56,385 bases of DNA from Ideonella aquatica (lineage in GTDB: Bacteria; Pseudomonadota; Gammaproteobacteria; Burkholderiales; Burkholderiaceae_C). The translations under genes were made by a program, and so were the position numbers. Location: contig NZ_JAGQDE010000025.1 of the NCBI RefSeq assembly GCF_018069755.1, positions 1 to 56,385 of the forward strand, read 5' to 3'. Positions 1 to 12,112 of the stretch are shown piece by piece (the first letter of the stretch is position 1; every line of letters starts with the position of its first letter). Below the pieces are notes generated by a model, which did no database searches, was not told where the DNA came from, and saw only the letters and a program-made list of their open reading frames with translations.

Positions 1-183
1 GGTGTCCATGGTTGCAGCTCCGTTGATCAACGAGGCCAATCGCCTCGCTATTCAACTTCGCACAACCCAATGCCGCGACCACCGTCTCAACGCATCGAGG
101 TCGCCTACCGCGAGAGCGGTTTAGTCCACTTGGGGATCGCGGACCGTTGACACTGCCACTTACACTGCGGCAAAGAAGACACC
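1..183. other. Leading segment without a recognised gene
   Basis: No recognisable coding sequence lies here. Its base composition looks less GC-rich than the rest of the window. A perfect TTGACA hexamer at 147-152 could be a -35 box for the capsule gene, but the hexamer 17 bases further on (gcaaag) is a poor -10, so I do not call a promoter. A frame open from the window edge to about 150 has no recognisable protein and may be chance. Confidence 0.4.
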
Positions 184-1439
184 ATGCTGGTGCATGCGAG
201 GGATTCCAGCGTGTCACCGGCGGCGGTGGCTCATCCTGAAGTAGCCATGATTCCGCATTCTCTGGACCATTTGCTGTCGCGCCAACGCACCCTGATGCTT
301 CAGGGTCCGATGGGCGACTTTTTCGCGCGTCTGGCCCAGACGCTGCGCAGCAACGGCCAGGCCGTCTGGAAGATCAACTTCAACGGCGGCGACGACCTGT
401 TCTTCAGCGGCACCGACGTGCTGCGCTTTCACCAGCCGGCCGCCTACTTCGCCGAGTGGTTCGCCCACCTGCTCGATGACCTGCAGCCCGACACCCTGGT
501 GCTGTTCGGCCAGTCGCGCCCGCTGCACGCGATGGCCATTCCGCTGGCCCGCGCCCGCGGCCTGGCGGTGTTCGTGTTCGAGGAAGGCTATGTCCGCCCC
601 GACTACGTGACGCTGGAGCAGGGCGGTGTGAACGCCGCCTCCACGCTGCCGCGCGACGCCGCCTACTACCGCGCCCGCCTGCCCGAAACCCTGCCGGCGC
701 CGCAGCCCACGCACCAGACCTTCGGCCAGGTGGCCAAGATCGCCATCCGCTATGCGCTGGCCTGCCGCGCCGAGCGCCGCACCTACCCGCACTACCGCCA
801 CCACCGCGAGATCGACACCGTCGCCGAGGGCCTGCGCTGGGTGCGCGGCTGGGCGCGCAAGCACTGGCACCACTGGCGCGAGCGCAAGGACTCGGCCTTC
901 CTGGCCGCGCCCGAGCAGCACAAGCGCTTCTTCCTGGCGCCGCTGCAGGTGTGGAACGACAGCCAGATCGTGGTGCATTCGCGCTACGGCGAGATGGGCG
1001 ACTTCATCGACGAGGTGCTCAGCTCCTTCTCGCTGCATGCGCCCGCTGACACGCTGCTGGTGTTCAAGCACCACCCGCTGGACCGGCCCTACTCCGACTA
1101 CACCGCCTCGATCGCCCGCCGGGCTGAGGAGTTCGGCGTGGCCGACCGCGTGCGCTACATCCACGACCAGCACCTGCCCACGCTGCTGCGCCAGGCGCGC
1201 GGCGTGATCACCGTGAACAGCACCACCGGCCTGCAGGCGCTGTTCCACGGCACGCCGGTGATCACGCTGGGCGATGCCGTCTACGACGTCGAAGACCTGG
1301 TCTTCGACGGCGAACTCGACGACTTCTGGAAGAACCCGGGCACGGTGGATGCGGCGCTGTTCCACGCCTTCCGCAACCACCTGGTCACCGAGACCCAGCT
1401 CAACGCCAGCTTCTACGCTGACACGCCGGGCCTGCCGAC

Positions 1440-4181
<2,742 letters not shown>

Positions 4182-4191
4182 CAATGGGCAG

Positions 4192-4205
4192 GCGGGCTCA
4201 CCCGC
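4192..4205 (-). promoter_or_regulatory. Short hairpin between SAH riboswitch and metH start
   Basis: The sequence gcgggctcacccgc has complementary 5-base arms with a 4-base loop. It lies between the riboswitch aptamer and the metH start codon, where an expression platform would be expected. Its role in gating translation is inference. Confidence 0.35.
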
Positions 4206-4214
4206 ATAAAGGTC

Positions 4215-4297
4215 GGGCGAGCGTGGTTGTTGGGCCCCAAGCCTGACAGCACCCGGTCCTGTGGCAGGCCGGCGCGCTGCTGCAACGCTCCTTGGAA
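4215..4297 (-). promoter_or_regulatory. S-adenosylhomocysteine (SAH) riboswitch
   Basis: Read on the minus strand, the leader contains the conserved blocks of the SAH riboswitch in the right order: CCAAGGAGCGUUGCAGCA, then UGUCAGGCUUGG, then CCACGCUCGCCC. CCAAG (4295-4291) pairs with CUUGG (4241-4237) as P1. GCAGCA pairs with UGCUGU as the P2 stem, which here carries a longer variable loop. GAGCG (4290-4286) can pair with CGCUC (4223-4219) as the pseudoknot. The family normally raises expression of metH or ahcY when the inhibitor SAH accumulates. It sits directly in front of the C-terminal metH gene. Covariance-model scoring was not possible. Confidence 0.88.
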
Positions 4298-4304
4298 GCG
4301 GGCA

Positions 4305-4310
4305 ATTTTA
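4305..4310 (-). promoter_or_regulatory. Candidate -10 box for riboswitch-metH transcript
   Basis: TAAAAT on the minus strand would start transcription near 4298, just before P1 of the riboswitch, which fits well. No convincing -35 is seen 17 bases upstream. Confidence 0.4.
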
Positions 4311-4373
4311 ACGGAGGCCGATGCGCACCCGGATGGACGCCGCCGCCACGCAAGGTAAGGTCGCAGGCTGACC

Positions 4374-4994
4374 ATGACCGACCCCGCCGCACCCCAGCTG
4401 ATCAGCCGCTCGATGGCCGATGAACCGGTCTGGGCCGAATGCGCCGCCGACCTGATGCGGCGCGCCGAGGGCCTGGTCGGCCTGAGCGCGCTGGATGCGC
4501 ACTGCATCGTCTCCTACACCCGCCTGCTGCGCTGCGCCGAAGGCCAGGTGCTCACGCGCGAGGGCGAGCCTGCGGGCGACGGTTTCATGCTGCTGGTGCT
4601 GTCGGGCGAGGTGACGGTGGAGACCATCGTGGCCCGGCGCGACGAGCCGGTGGTGGTGTCGGTGGCCGGTCCCGGCCATTTGATCGGCGAGACCGCGCTG
4701 CTCGATGGCGGCCCGCGCACGGCCACCTGCACCGCCACCGCGCCGGTCATCGGCGCCGGCCTCAGCCGCAACGCGCTGCAGCGCATGATGCGCGCCGAGC
4801 CCGAGGTGGCCGCCAAGCTGATGGCCGGCGTAGCCCACCGCATGGCCCAGCGCCTGCGCGACCTGACGCGCCAGCAGCGCGTCTACCACCAGTTGGTGAG
4901 TGCGATGCAGGGCGAGGTCGATGAGCTGCAGCGTCAGCTGCAGCAGGTCATGGACGGCGCCGCACGGCGCACGGCTCAGCGACGCGAGGACTAA
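4374..4994 (+). CDS. Cyclic nucleotide-binding domain protein without DNA-binding domain
   Basis: A 206-residue protein with a Crp/Fnr-type beta-barrel: the phosphate-binding cassette is recognisable as GHLIGETALLDGGPRTATCTA (residues about 100-120). The usual C-terminal winged helix-turn-helix is missing. After the cassette come helices and a Gln/Arg-rich, possibly coiled-coil tail (QGEVDELQRQLQQVMDG). It therefore probably senses a ligand and acts through protein contacts, not as a classical transcription factor. It sits between the two metH halves on the opposite strand, and a long palindrome starts at its stop codon. Function and ligand are unknown. Confidence 0.75.
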   Translation: MTDPAAPQLISRSMADEPVWAECAADLMRRAEGLVGLSALDAHCIVSYTRLLRCAEGQVLTREGEPAGDGFMLLVLSGEVTVETIVARRDEPVVVSVAGPGHLIGETALLDGGPRTATCTATAPVIGAGLSRNALQRMMRAEPEVAAKLMAGVAHRMAQRLRDLTRQQRVYHQLVSAMQGEVDELQRQLQQVMDGAARRTAQRRED

Positions 4995-5158
4995 GGCGAC
5001 GCTGAACAAGTCGCCGCGGATGGGCGCGCCCTGATTCGGGATGGGCTGCAAGGCGCACACCACAGCCATAGCTCGGGCTATGGCGAGGATGTGCAACGCC
5101 GCAGACCGCCCGAAGCAGGGATGCGCACGCCGCGAGGGACTCGTTCAGCGTTGCCCTA
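4993..5158. repeat. 165-bp near-perfect palindrome (MITE-like) between convergent genes
   Basis: The whole gap between the cNMP-binding gene and the convergent metH half folds on itself. The outer arms read ggcgacgctgaacaagtc (from 4995) and, on the other strand, gggcaacgctgaacgagtc (from 5156). The centre is CCATAGC-tcgg-GCTATGG at 5066-5083, the exact midpoint, and intermediate segments also pair imperfectly. It touches both stop codons, so it may act as a bidirectional terminator. Its layout, with terminal inverted repeats and no coding capacity, suggests a small non-autonomous mobile repeat. I cannot assign a family. Confidence 0.75.
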
Positions 5159-6220
5159 AGCCACCGCCTGCGCGACCAGCCGGCTGAACGGCCGGCTGGC
5201 CAGCGCGCGCGGCTGGTAGCGGCCCACGCGTTGGGCGATGGCGGCGATGTGCGCCGGCGTGGTGCCGCAGCAGCCGCCGACGATGTTCAGGAAGCCCGCC
5301 TTGGCGAACTCTTCCATCAGGCCGCCGGTGACCTCGGGCGTTTCGTCAAAGCCGGTGTCGCTCATCGGGTTGGGCAGGCCGGCGTTGGGGTAGCAGCTGA
5401 CGAAGGTGTCGCCGGCCACGCGGCCCAGCTCCTCGATGTAGGGCCGCATCAGCGTGGCGCCCAGCGCGCAGTTCAGGCCGATGGCCAGCGGCCGCGCGTG
5501 GCGCACCGAGTGCCAGAAGGCGCCCACCGTCTGGCCGCTGAGGATGCGACCCGAGGCGTCGGTGACGGTGCCGGAGATGATCACCGGCAGGCGCTCGCCG
5601 GTGGCCTCCATCAGCTCATCAAGCGCAAAGATCGCGGCCTTGGCATTGAGCGTGTCGAAGATGGTCTCGACCAGGAACAGGTCGACCCCGCCCTCCAGCA
5701 GCCCCTCGGCCTGCTCGCGGTAGCTGTCGCGCAGCTGGTCGAAGCTGATGTTGCGCGCGCCGGGGTCGTTGACATCGGGGCTGATGCTGGCGGTGCGCGG
5801 CGTGGGGCCCAGCGCGCCGGCCACGAAGCGCGGATGATCGGGCGTGCTGTAGCGATCCGCCGCCTCGCGCGCCACGCGGGCGGCGGCCACGTTCATCTCG
5901 CGCGCCAGGTGGCCCAGGGCGTAGTCTTCCTGTGCGATGGAGGTGGCGCCGAAGGTGTTGGTCTCGATGATGTCAGCCCCGGCGGCCAGGTACTGTTCGT
6001 GGATCTCGCGGATCACATCGGGCCGGGTCAGCACCAGCAGGTCGTTGTCGCCCTTCAGGTCTTTCGGGTGATCGGCCAGCGCGGCATGGCGGAAGTCGGC
6101 CTCGCCCAGCTTGTAGCGCTGGATCATCGTGCCCATCGCCCCGTCGATGATGACGATGCGCTGGGCAAGCAGCGCCGGCAGGGCGGCGCCGCGGGTGTAG
6201 GCGGGGGCAGGGGTGGTCAT
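5156..6220 (-). CDS. metH: Methionine synthase, N-terminal homocysteine S-methyltransferase half
   Basis: A 354-residue homocysteine S-methyltransferase domain matching the first domain of MetH. It carries the opening block [13 protein letters not shown], the ETNTFGATS segment and the zinc ligands: Cys in GLNCALG (near residue 251) and the pair in VGGCCGTTP (near 316-317). It would bind homocysteine and accept methyl from the cobalamin carried by the product of 1440-4181. A GTG eight codons upstream (6244) is an alternative start, but it would lie upstream of the -10 box. Unlike the other half, its upstream region shows no riboswitch. The stop codon lies at the edge of the long palindrome. 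Confidence 0.93.
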   Translation of the reverse strand: MTTPAPAYTRGAALPALLAQRIVIIDGAMGTMIQRYKLGEADFRHAALADHPKDLKGDNDLLVLTRPDVIREIHEQYLAAGADIIETNTFGATSIAQEDYALGHLAREMNVAAARVAREAADRYSTPDHPRFVAGALGPTPRTASISPDVNDPGARNISFDQLRDSYREQAEGLLEGGVDLFLVETIFDTLNAKAAIFALDELMEATGERLPVIISGTVTDASGRILSGQTVGAFWHSVRHARPLAIGLNCALGATLMRPYIEELGRVAGDTFVSCYPNAGLPNPMSDTGFDETPEVTGGLMEEFAKAGFLNIVGGCCGTTPAHIAAIAQRVGRYQPRALASRPFSRLVAQAVA

Positions 6221-6226
6221 GCCCCG

Positions 6227-6232
6227 ATTGTA
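6227..6232 (-). promoter_or_regulatory. Candidate -10 box, six bases from the start codon
   Basis: TACAAT on the minus strand lies six bases before the ATG of the N-terminal metH gene. A sigma-70 promoter here would start transcription at or next to the ATG, giving a leaderless or nearly leaderless mRNA. A TCGACA lies 20 bases upstream, a wide spacing for a -35. Confidence 0.45.
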
Positions 6233-6325
6233 GGAAACCCGCACCCCGGACCTGTCGACGCCGGGCTTTACCTGGCTTCACCCGGCATCGACGCTGGCGC
6301 AAGCCCAGGCGGCCAGACTGGCGCC

Positions 6326-6871
6326 ATGAATCGACGATGGCACACCGTGGCTGCCCTGGGCAGTCTGTTGACGAGCGTGGCCGTGGTGGCCCAGCCGATG
6401 GGGGGGATGGGTCCGGGGCGAGGGCCTGGTGACGGCCCGCCCGGCGCACGGGGTCCGGCCCGCGCTGAACGCTCGCTCGACGAGATGCTGCCGCCTGATC
6501 CCTGGCGGCTGTGGCTGCAGCGGGTGTCGCTGGAGCGCGGTGCGCTGACCACCCGCCCGGAGCAGACCGCGGTGGTCGACGCCTTCGTGCAGGCGCTGGA
6601 GACGGTGCAGCGGCTGTCCGCCCAGCGCCAGCGACAGTTCACGCAGCCGCCCGCGCCGCCACCGCCCATGGGGCTGGACCTGGCGCGCGAACTGCACGCC
6701 GAGGTCGACGACGCCCGCGTCTGGACCGACGCCCTGGCCGCGCTGGAGCGTGGCTGGCGTGCCGCTGCCGATGTGCTCGACGGCGGCCAGCGTGCGCGCC
6801 TTGAGGGCGCCTACCTGGCAGCGTTCGCGCCCCAGCCTAGCCGAGACCGATCGGCGCCGGCGCGCGATTGA
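6326..6871 (+). CDS. Small secreted protein of unknown function
   Basis: Encodes 181 residues beginning with a signal peptide (MNRRWHTVAALGSLLTSVAVVAQ) followed by a Gly/Pro/Met-rich linker and a mostly helical domain rich in Arg, Leu and Glu. The general look (signal peptide, short helical periplasmic body) resembles small Spy/CpxP-like or heavy-metal-response proteins, but I see no diagnostic LTxxQ motif and do not assign a family. It is divergent from metH and its last 35 bases overlap the convergent hemerythrin gene. The reading frame is open upstream opposite metH, but the signal peptide fixes the start. Confidence 0.6.
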   Translation: MNRRWHTVAALGSLLTSVAVVAQPMGGMGPGRGPGDGPPGARGPARAERSLDEMLPPDPWRLWLQRVSLERGALTTRPEQTAVVDAFVQALETVQRLSAQRQRQFTQPPAPPPPMGLDLARELHAEVDDARVWTDALAALERGWRAAADVLDGGQRARLEGAYLAAFAPQPSRDRSAPARD

Positions 6872-7412
6872 GGATCTGCTGGAACAGCGGCCGGTAGCCG
6901 TCCTCGGGTTCATGGCCGGTCAGCGGGTCCTTGTTGGCGGCGAAGGCGGCGTCCAGCGCGGCCCAGTCCTCGGCACTGAGGTGCTCGAGCGCGGCGGGCA
7001 GCACCTCGCTCTCCTCCACAGCCATGTGGCGCAGGTAGTTGTCGATGTAGCGGTCCACCGCCTGCTCGAAGGCGGCGCGGCGCGGCTCGCCCATGACCTC
7101 GTAGGCCAGCAGCAGGTGCGCCAGGTCGCGCACCGCGCGCTCGCCGAACTCGTGGTCGCGGTCCAGCCGGTCCAGCGTGTCCTTCAGGGCCGGGACGCGC
7201 TCGCGCAGCTTGGGGAACAGCAGCTCGCTTTCCTTGGTGTGGTGCAGGCGTTCGGGGAATTCGTCGATATAAAACAGCATCGCGCGCACCAGCGCAAAGT
7301 CGGGCGGACGGCCTTCGCGGCGCGATTGCGCCAGCAGCAGCGGCAGCGACTTGAGCATGGCCGCCAGGGCCTGGTGCTCGTCCTTCATGATCGTCAGCGA
7401 CAGGGGCTTCAC
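6837..7412 (-). CDS. Hemerythrin domain protein
   Basis: A 191-residue helical protein with the spaced histidines of a hemerythrin HHE domain: DEHQALA (first helix), RLHHTKESELLFPKL (second), DRLDRDHEFGE (third) and RHMAVEESEVLP (fourth). These residues hold a di-iron centre that binds O2 or reacts with NO or ROS in family members. The start is a GTG at 7412, preceded by GGAGAG at good spacing; the frame stays open further upstream without similarity. Transcribed alone, convergent with the small secreted protein. Substrate and physiological role cannot be read from the sequence. Confidence 0.85.
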   Translation of the reverse strand: MKPLSLTIMKDEHQALAAMLKSLPLLLAQSRREGRPPDFALVRAMLFYIDEFPERLHHTKESELLFPKLRERVPALKDTLDRLDRDHEFGERAVRDLAHLLLAYEVMGEPRRAAFEQAVDRYIDNYLRHMAVEESEVLPAALEHLSAEDWAALDAAFAANKDPLTGHEPEDGYRPLFQQILNRAPAPIGLG

Positions 7413-7477
7413 GGTGTTCTCTCCAGCGGTGATGGCCGGAGATTGACAGCACACTGCCGACGTGGCCTTGAGTCAGG

Positions 7478-7867
7478 TCAAGGCTCAGGGGCTGAGCGGC
7501 CCCGCTGCAGGGCCTGGCGATCGGCCTGGCGTGGCGCGAAGGCGGCCTGCAGCGATGCCATCAGCGCCTCGGCCTTGGCGCTGTTGTCCTCGCCCAGGTT
7601 GCAGACATAGGCGTCCAGCGTCACCGCGCCCAGCTCGGGCCAGGTGTGTACCGCCAGATGCGACTCGGCCAGCAGCACCACGCCGGTCACGCCGGCCGGG
7701 CCGCCGCCGGGTGGCGGCGCAAAGCGGTGAAACAGCTCACCCACCGCCTGCAGCCCAGCTTGTTGCACCGCGCGCAGGCACAGCGCACGCAGCGCGGCGG
7801 GGTCGTGCATCACCGGCGCGGCCGGGTCGCAGCCACGCAGGTCGGCGGTCAGGTGCAGGCCTTGCAT
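7478..7867 (-). CDS. speD: S-adenosylmethionine decarboxylase proenzyme
   Basis: A 129-residue small prokaryotic AdoMet decarboxylase, a pyruvoyl enzyme supplying decarboxylated AdoMet for spermidine synthesis. The self-cleavage site is in LAESHLAVHTWPE: Ser69 would become the pyruvoyl group, with His74 as processing residue and Cys89 (YVCN) as catalytic acid. The start at 7867 fits family length; the frame continues far upstream antisense to tkt, which is an artefact of the GC bias. No spermidine synthase is adjacent. Divergent from tkt, with a -10 box seven bases before its ATG. Confidence 0.9.
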   Translation of the reverse strand: MQGLHLTADLRGCDPAAPVMHDPAALRALCLRAVQQAGLQAVGELFHRFAPPPGGGPAGVTGVVLLAESHLAVHTWPELGAVTLDAYVCNLGEDNSAKAEALMASLQAAFAPRQADRQALQRGRSAPEP

Positions 7868-7874
7868 CGGGCCG

Positions 7875-7894
7875 ATTATCAGGGCCGATAAAAT
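7875..7894. promoter_or_regulatory. Divergent -10 boxes for speD and tkt
   Basis: On the minus strand GATAAT (7880-7875) lies seven bases before the speD ATG, so that transcript could be leaderless. On the plus strand TAAAAT (7889-7894) would give a tkt start near 7901, leaving a short 5' leader. The -35 regions are not convincing. Confidence 0.4.
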
Positions 7895-7930
7895 GCCGGG
7901 TTCACCCTCCCCATCCCCCTCGGACGCGCC

Positions 7931-9978
7931 ATGCCCGCCACCACCCCCCGCAACGATCACCCGCTGATGGCCCAGGCCATCCGCGCCCTGGCGATGGACG
8001 CCGTGCAGCAGGCCAATTCCGGCCATCCCGGCGCGCCCATGGGCATGGCCGAGATGGCCCAGGCGCTGTGGACACGGCACCTCAAGCACAACCCGGCGCA
8101 GCCGCAGTGGGCCGACCGCGACCGCTTCGTGCTGTCCAATGGCCATGGCTCGATGCTGATCTACGCACTGCTGCACCTCAGCGGCTATGCGCTGCCGATC
8201 GAGCAGCTCAAGGCCTTCCGCCAGCTGCACAGCCTGACCCCGGGCCACCCCGAGGTGGACGTCACCCCGGGCGTGGAAACCACCACCGGCCCGCTGGGCC
8301 AGGGCATCACCAACGCGGTGGGCATGGCGCTGGCCGAGAAGCTGCTGGCGTCCCAGTTCAACCGCGACGGCCACACCGTGGTGGACCACCACACCTATGT
8401 GTTCATGGGCGATGGCTGCCTGATGGAAGGTGTCAGCCACGAGGCGATCGCGCTGGCCGGCGCCTGGAAGCTGAACAAGCTGGTGGCGCTGTACGACGAC
8501 AACGGCATCTCGATCGACGGCCAGGTGGCGCCCTGGTTCATCGACGACACGCCGGCGCGTTTCAAGGCCTGCGGCTGGAGCGTCATCGGCCCGGTCGACG
8601 GCCATGACGTGGACGCGGTGGACGCCGCGATCGTCCAGGCCAAGGGCAGCGCTGACAAGCCCACGCTGATCGTCTGCAAGACCCACATCGGCAAGGGCTC
8701 GCCCAACCGCGCCAACACCGCCAAGGCGCACGGCGAGCCGCTGGGCGCCGAGGAAATCCGCCTGACCCGCGAGGCCATCGGCTGGACGGCCGAGCCCTTC
8801 GTCATCCCGGCCGAGATCAAGGCTGCCTGGGACGCCACCGACCGTGGCGCCGTGGCCCAGGCCGAGTGGGAGAAGCGTTTCACCGCCTATGCAGTGGCGC
8901 ACCCGGACCTGGCGGCCGAGTTCCTGCGCCGCATGGCCGGCGAGCTGCCCGCCAACTTCGCCGAGATCGCCGTCGAGGCTGTGGCCAGCGCCCACGACAA
9001 GGCCGAGACCGTGGCCAGCCGCAAGGCCAGCCAGATCGCGCTGGAGACCTTCACCGCCCAGCTGCCCGAGCTGCTGGGTGGCTCGGCCGACCTGACTGGC
9101 TCCAACCTCACCAACACCAAGAGCACGCCCCACCTGCGCTTTGACGCCAGCGGCGCCGTGGTGAAGAACGAGGCAGGCTTGGGTGGCCGCCACATCAACT
9201 ACGGCGTGCGCGAGTTCGGCATGGCCGCCATCATGAACGGCATTGCGCTCCATGGTGGCTTCATTCCCTACGGCGGCACCTTCCTGACCTTCAGCGATTA
9301 CAGCCGCAACGCGATCCGCATGGCCGCGCTGATGAAGCGCCGCGTGATCCATGTCTTCACGCACGACAGCATCGGCCTGGGCGAGGACGGCCCCACCCAC
9401 CAGAGCATCGAGCATGCCGCCAGCCTGCGCCTGATCCCGGGTCTGGACGTCTGGCGCCCGGCCGACACCACCGAGACCGCGGTGGCCTGGACCATGGCGC
9501 TGGCCAACAAGAACCGCCCCAGCGCGCTGCTGCTGAGCCGCCAGAACCTGCCCTACGCGCCCAAGACCGACGCCGACGTCATCACCCGCGGCGCCTATGT
9601 GCTGGCCGACCCGACCGAGGTGGGCATGAGGCGCAAGCCTGTGGCGGTGATCATCGCCACCGGCTCCGAGGTGCAGCTGGCGCTGCACGCGCAGGCCGCG
9701 CTGGCCGACCTGAAGATCCCGGTGCGCGTGGTCTCGATGCCCTCGACCAGCGTGTTCGACCGCCAGGACCGCGCCTACAAGAAGGAGGTGCTGCCGCCCA
9801 AGCTGCCGCGCATCGCCATCGAGGCCGGCGTGACTGATTTCTGGTGGAAGTACGGCTGCGACGCCGTGATCGGCATCGACCGCTACGGCGAGTCGGCCCC
9901 GGCCAATGTGCTGTTCCCGCTGTTCGGCTTCTCGGTCGAGAACCTGGTGCAGACGGTGCGCAAGGTGCTGGCCAAGTG

Positions 9979-9979
<1 letters not shown>
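7931..9979 (+). CDS. tkt: Transketolase
   Basis: A full-length 682-residue transketolase, which moves two-carbon units between sugar phosphates in the pentose phosphate and Calvin-type cycles using thiamine diphosphate. Visible motifs: [13 protein letters not shown] at the N-terminus, the ThDP-binding GDGCLMEG followed by the conserved [12 protein letters not shown], the central [15 protein letters not shown] and the C-terminal RYGESAPA phosphate-binding segment. First gene of an operon: its TGA overlaps the ATG of the next gene. Pairing with gap suggests a central-carbon operon; no cbb genes are in the window. Confidence 0.97.
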
Positions 9980-11990
<2,011 letters not shown>

Positions 11991-12010
11991 TCGGCCTGGC
12001 GCACGCAGGA

Positions 12011-12034
12011 AAGCCCGCTTCGGCGGGCTTTTTT
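12011..12034 (+). terminator. Rho-independent terminator after gap
   Basis: AAGCCCGC-ttcg-GCGGGCTT forms an 8-base stem with a UUCG-type loop and continues into a run of six T residues (counting from the stem end), 21 bases after the gap stop codon. Confidence 0.92.
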
Positions 12035-12112
12035 CATGGCTGAGTGCAGGCTTGCACACGGCAACATCCCGGCAATGTCCTGCGCCCTAGACTCGCGGGC
12101 GAGGAGAAGCAC

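Noticed and set aside
147-175. Possible promoter before the capsule gene (TTGACA at 147)
   Set aside because: The matching -10 position (gcaaag) is poor, so the -35 alone is not enough.
6221-6325. A second SAH riboswitch before the N-terminal metH gene
   Set aside because: The leader lacks the AGGAGCG and CGCUC pairing blocks, and the -10 box sits directly at the start codon, leaving no room for an aptamer.
7868-9688. Long minus-strand frame opposite tkt, continuous with speD
   Set aside because: Only the last 129 codons match SpeD; the rest is antisense to a complete transketolase.
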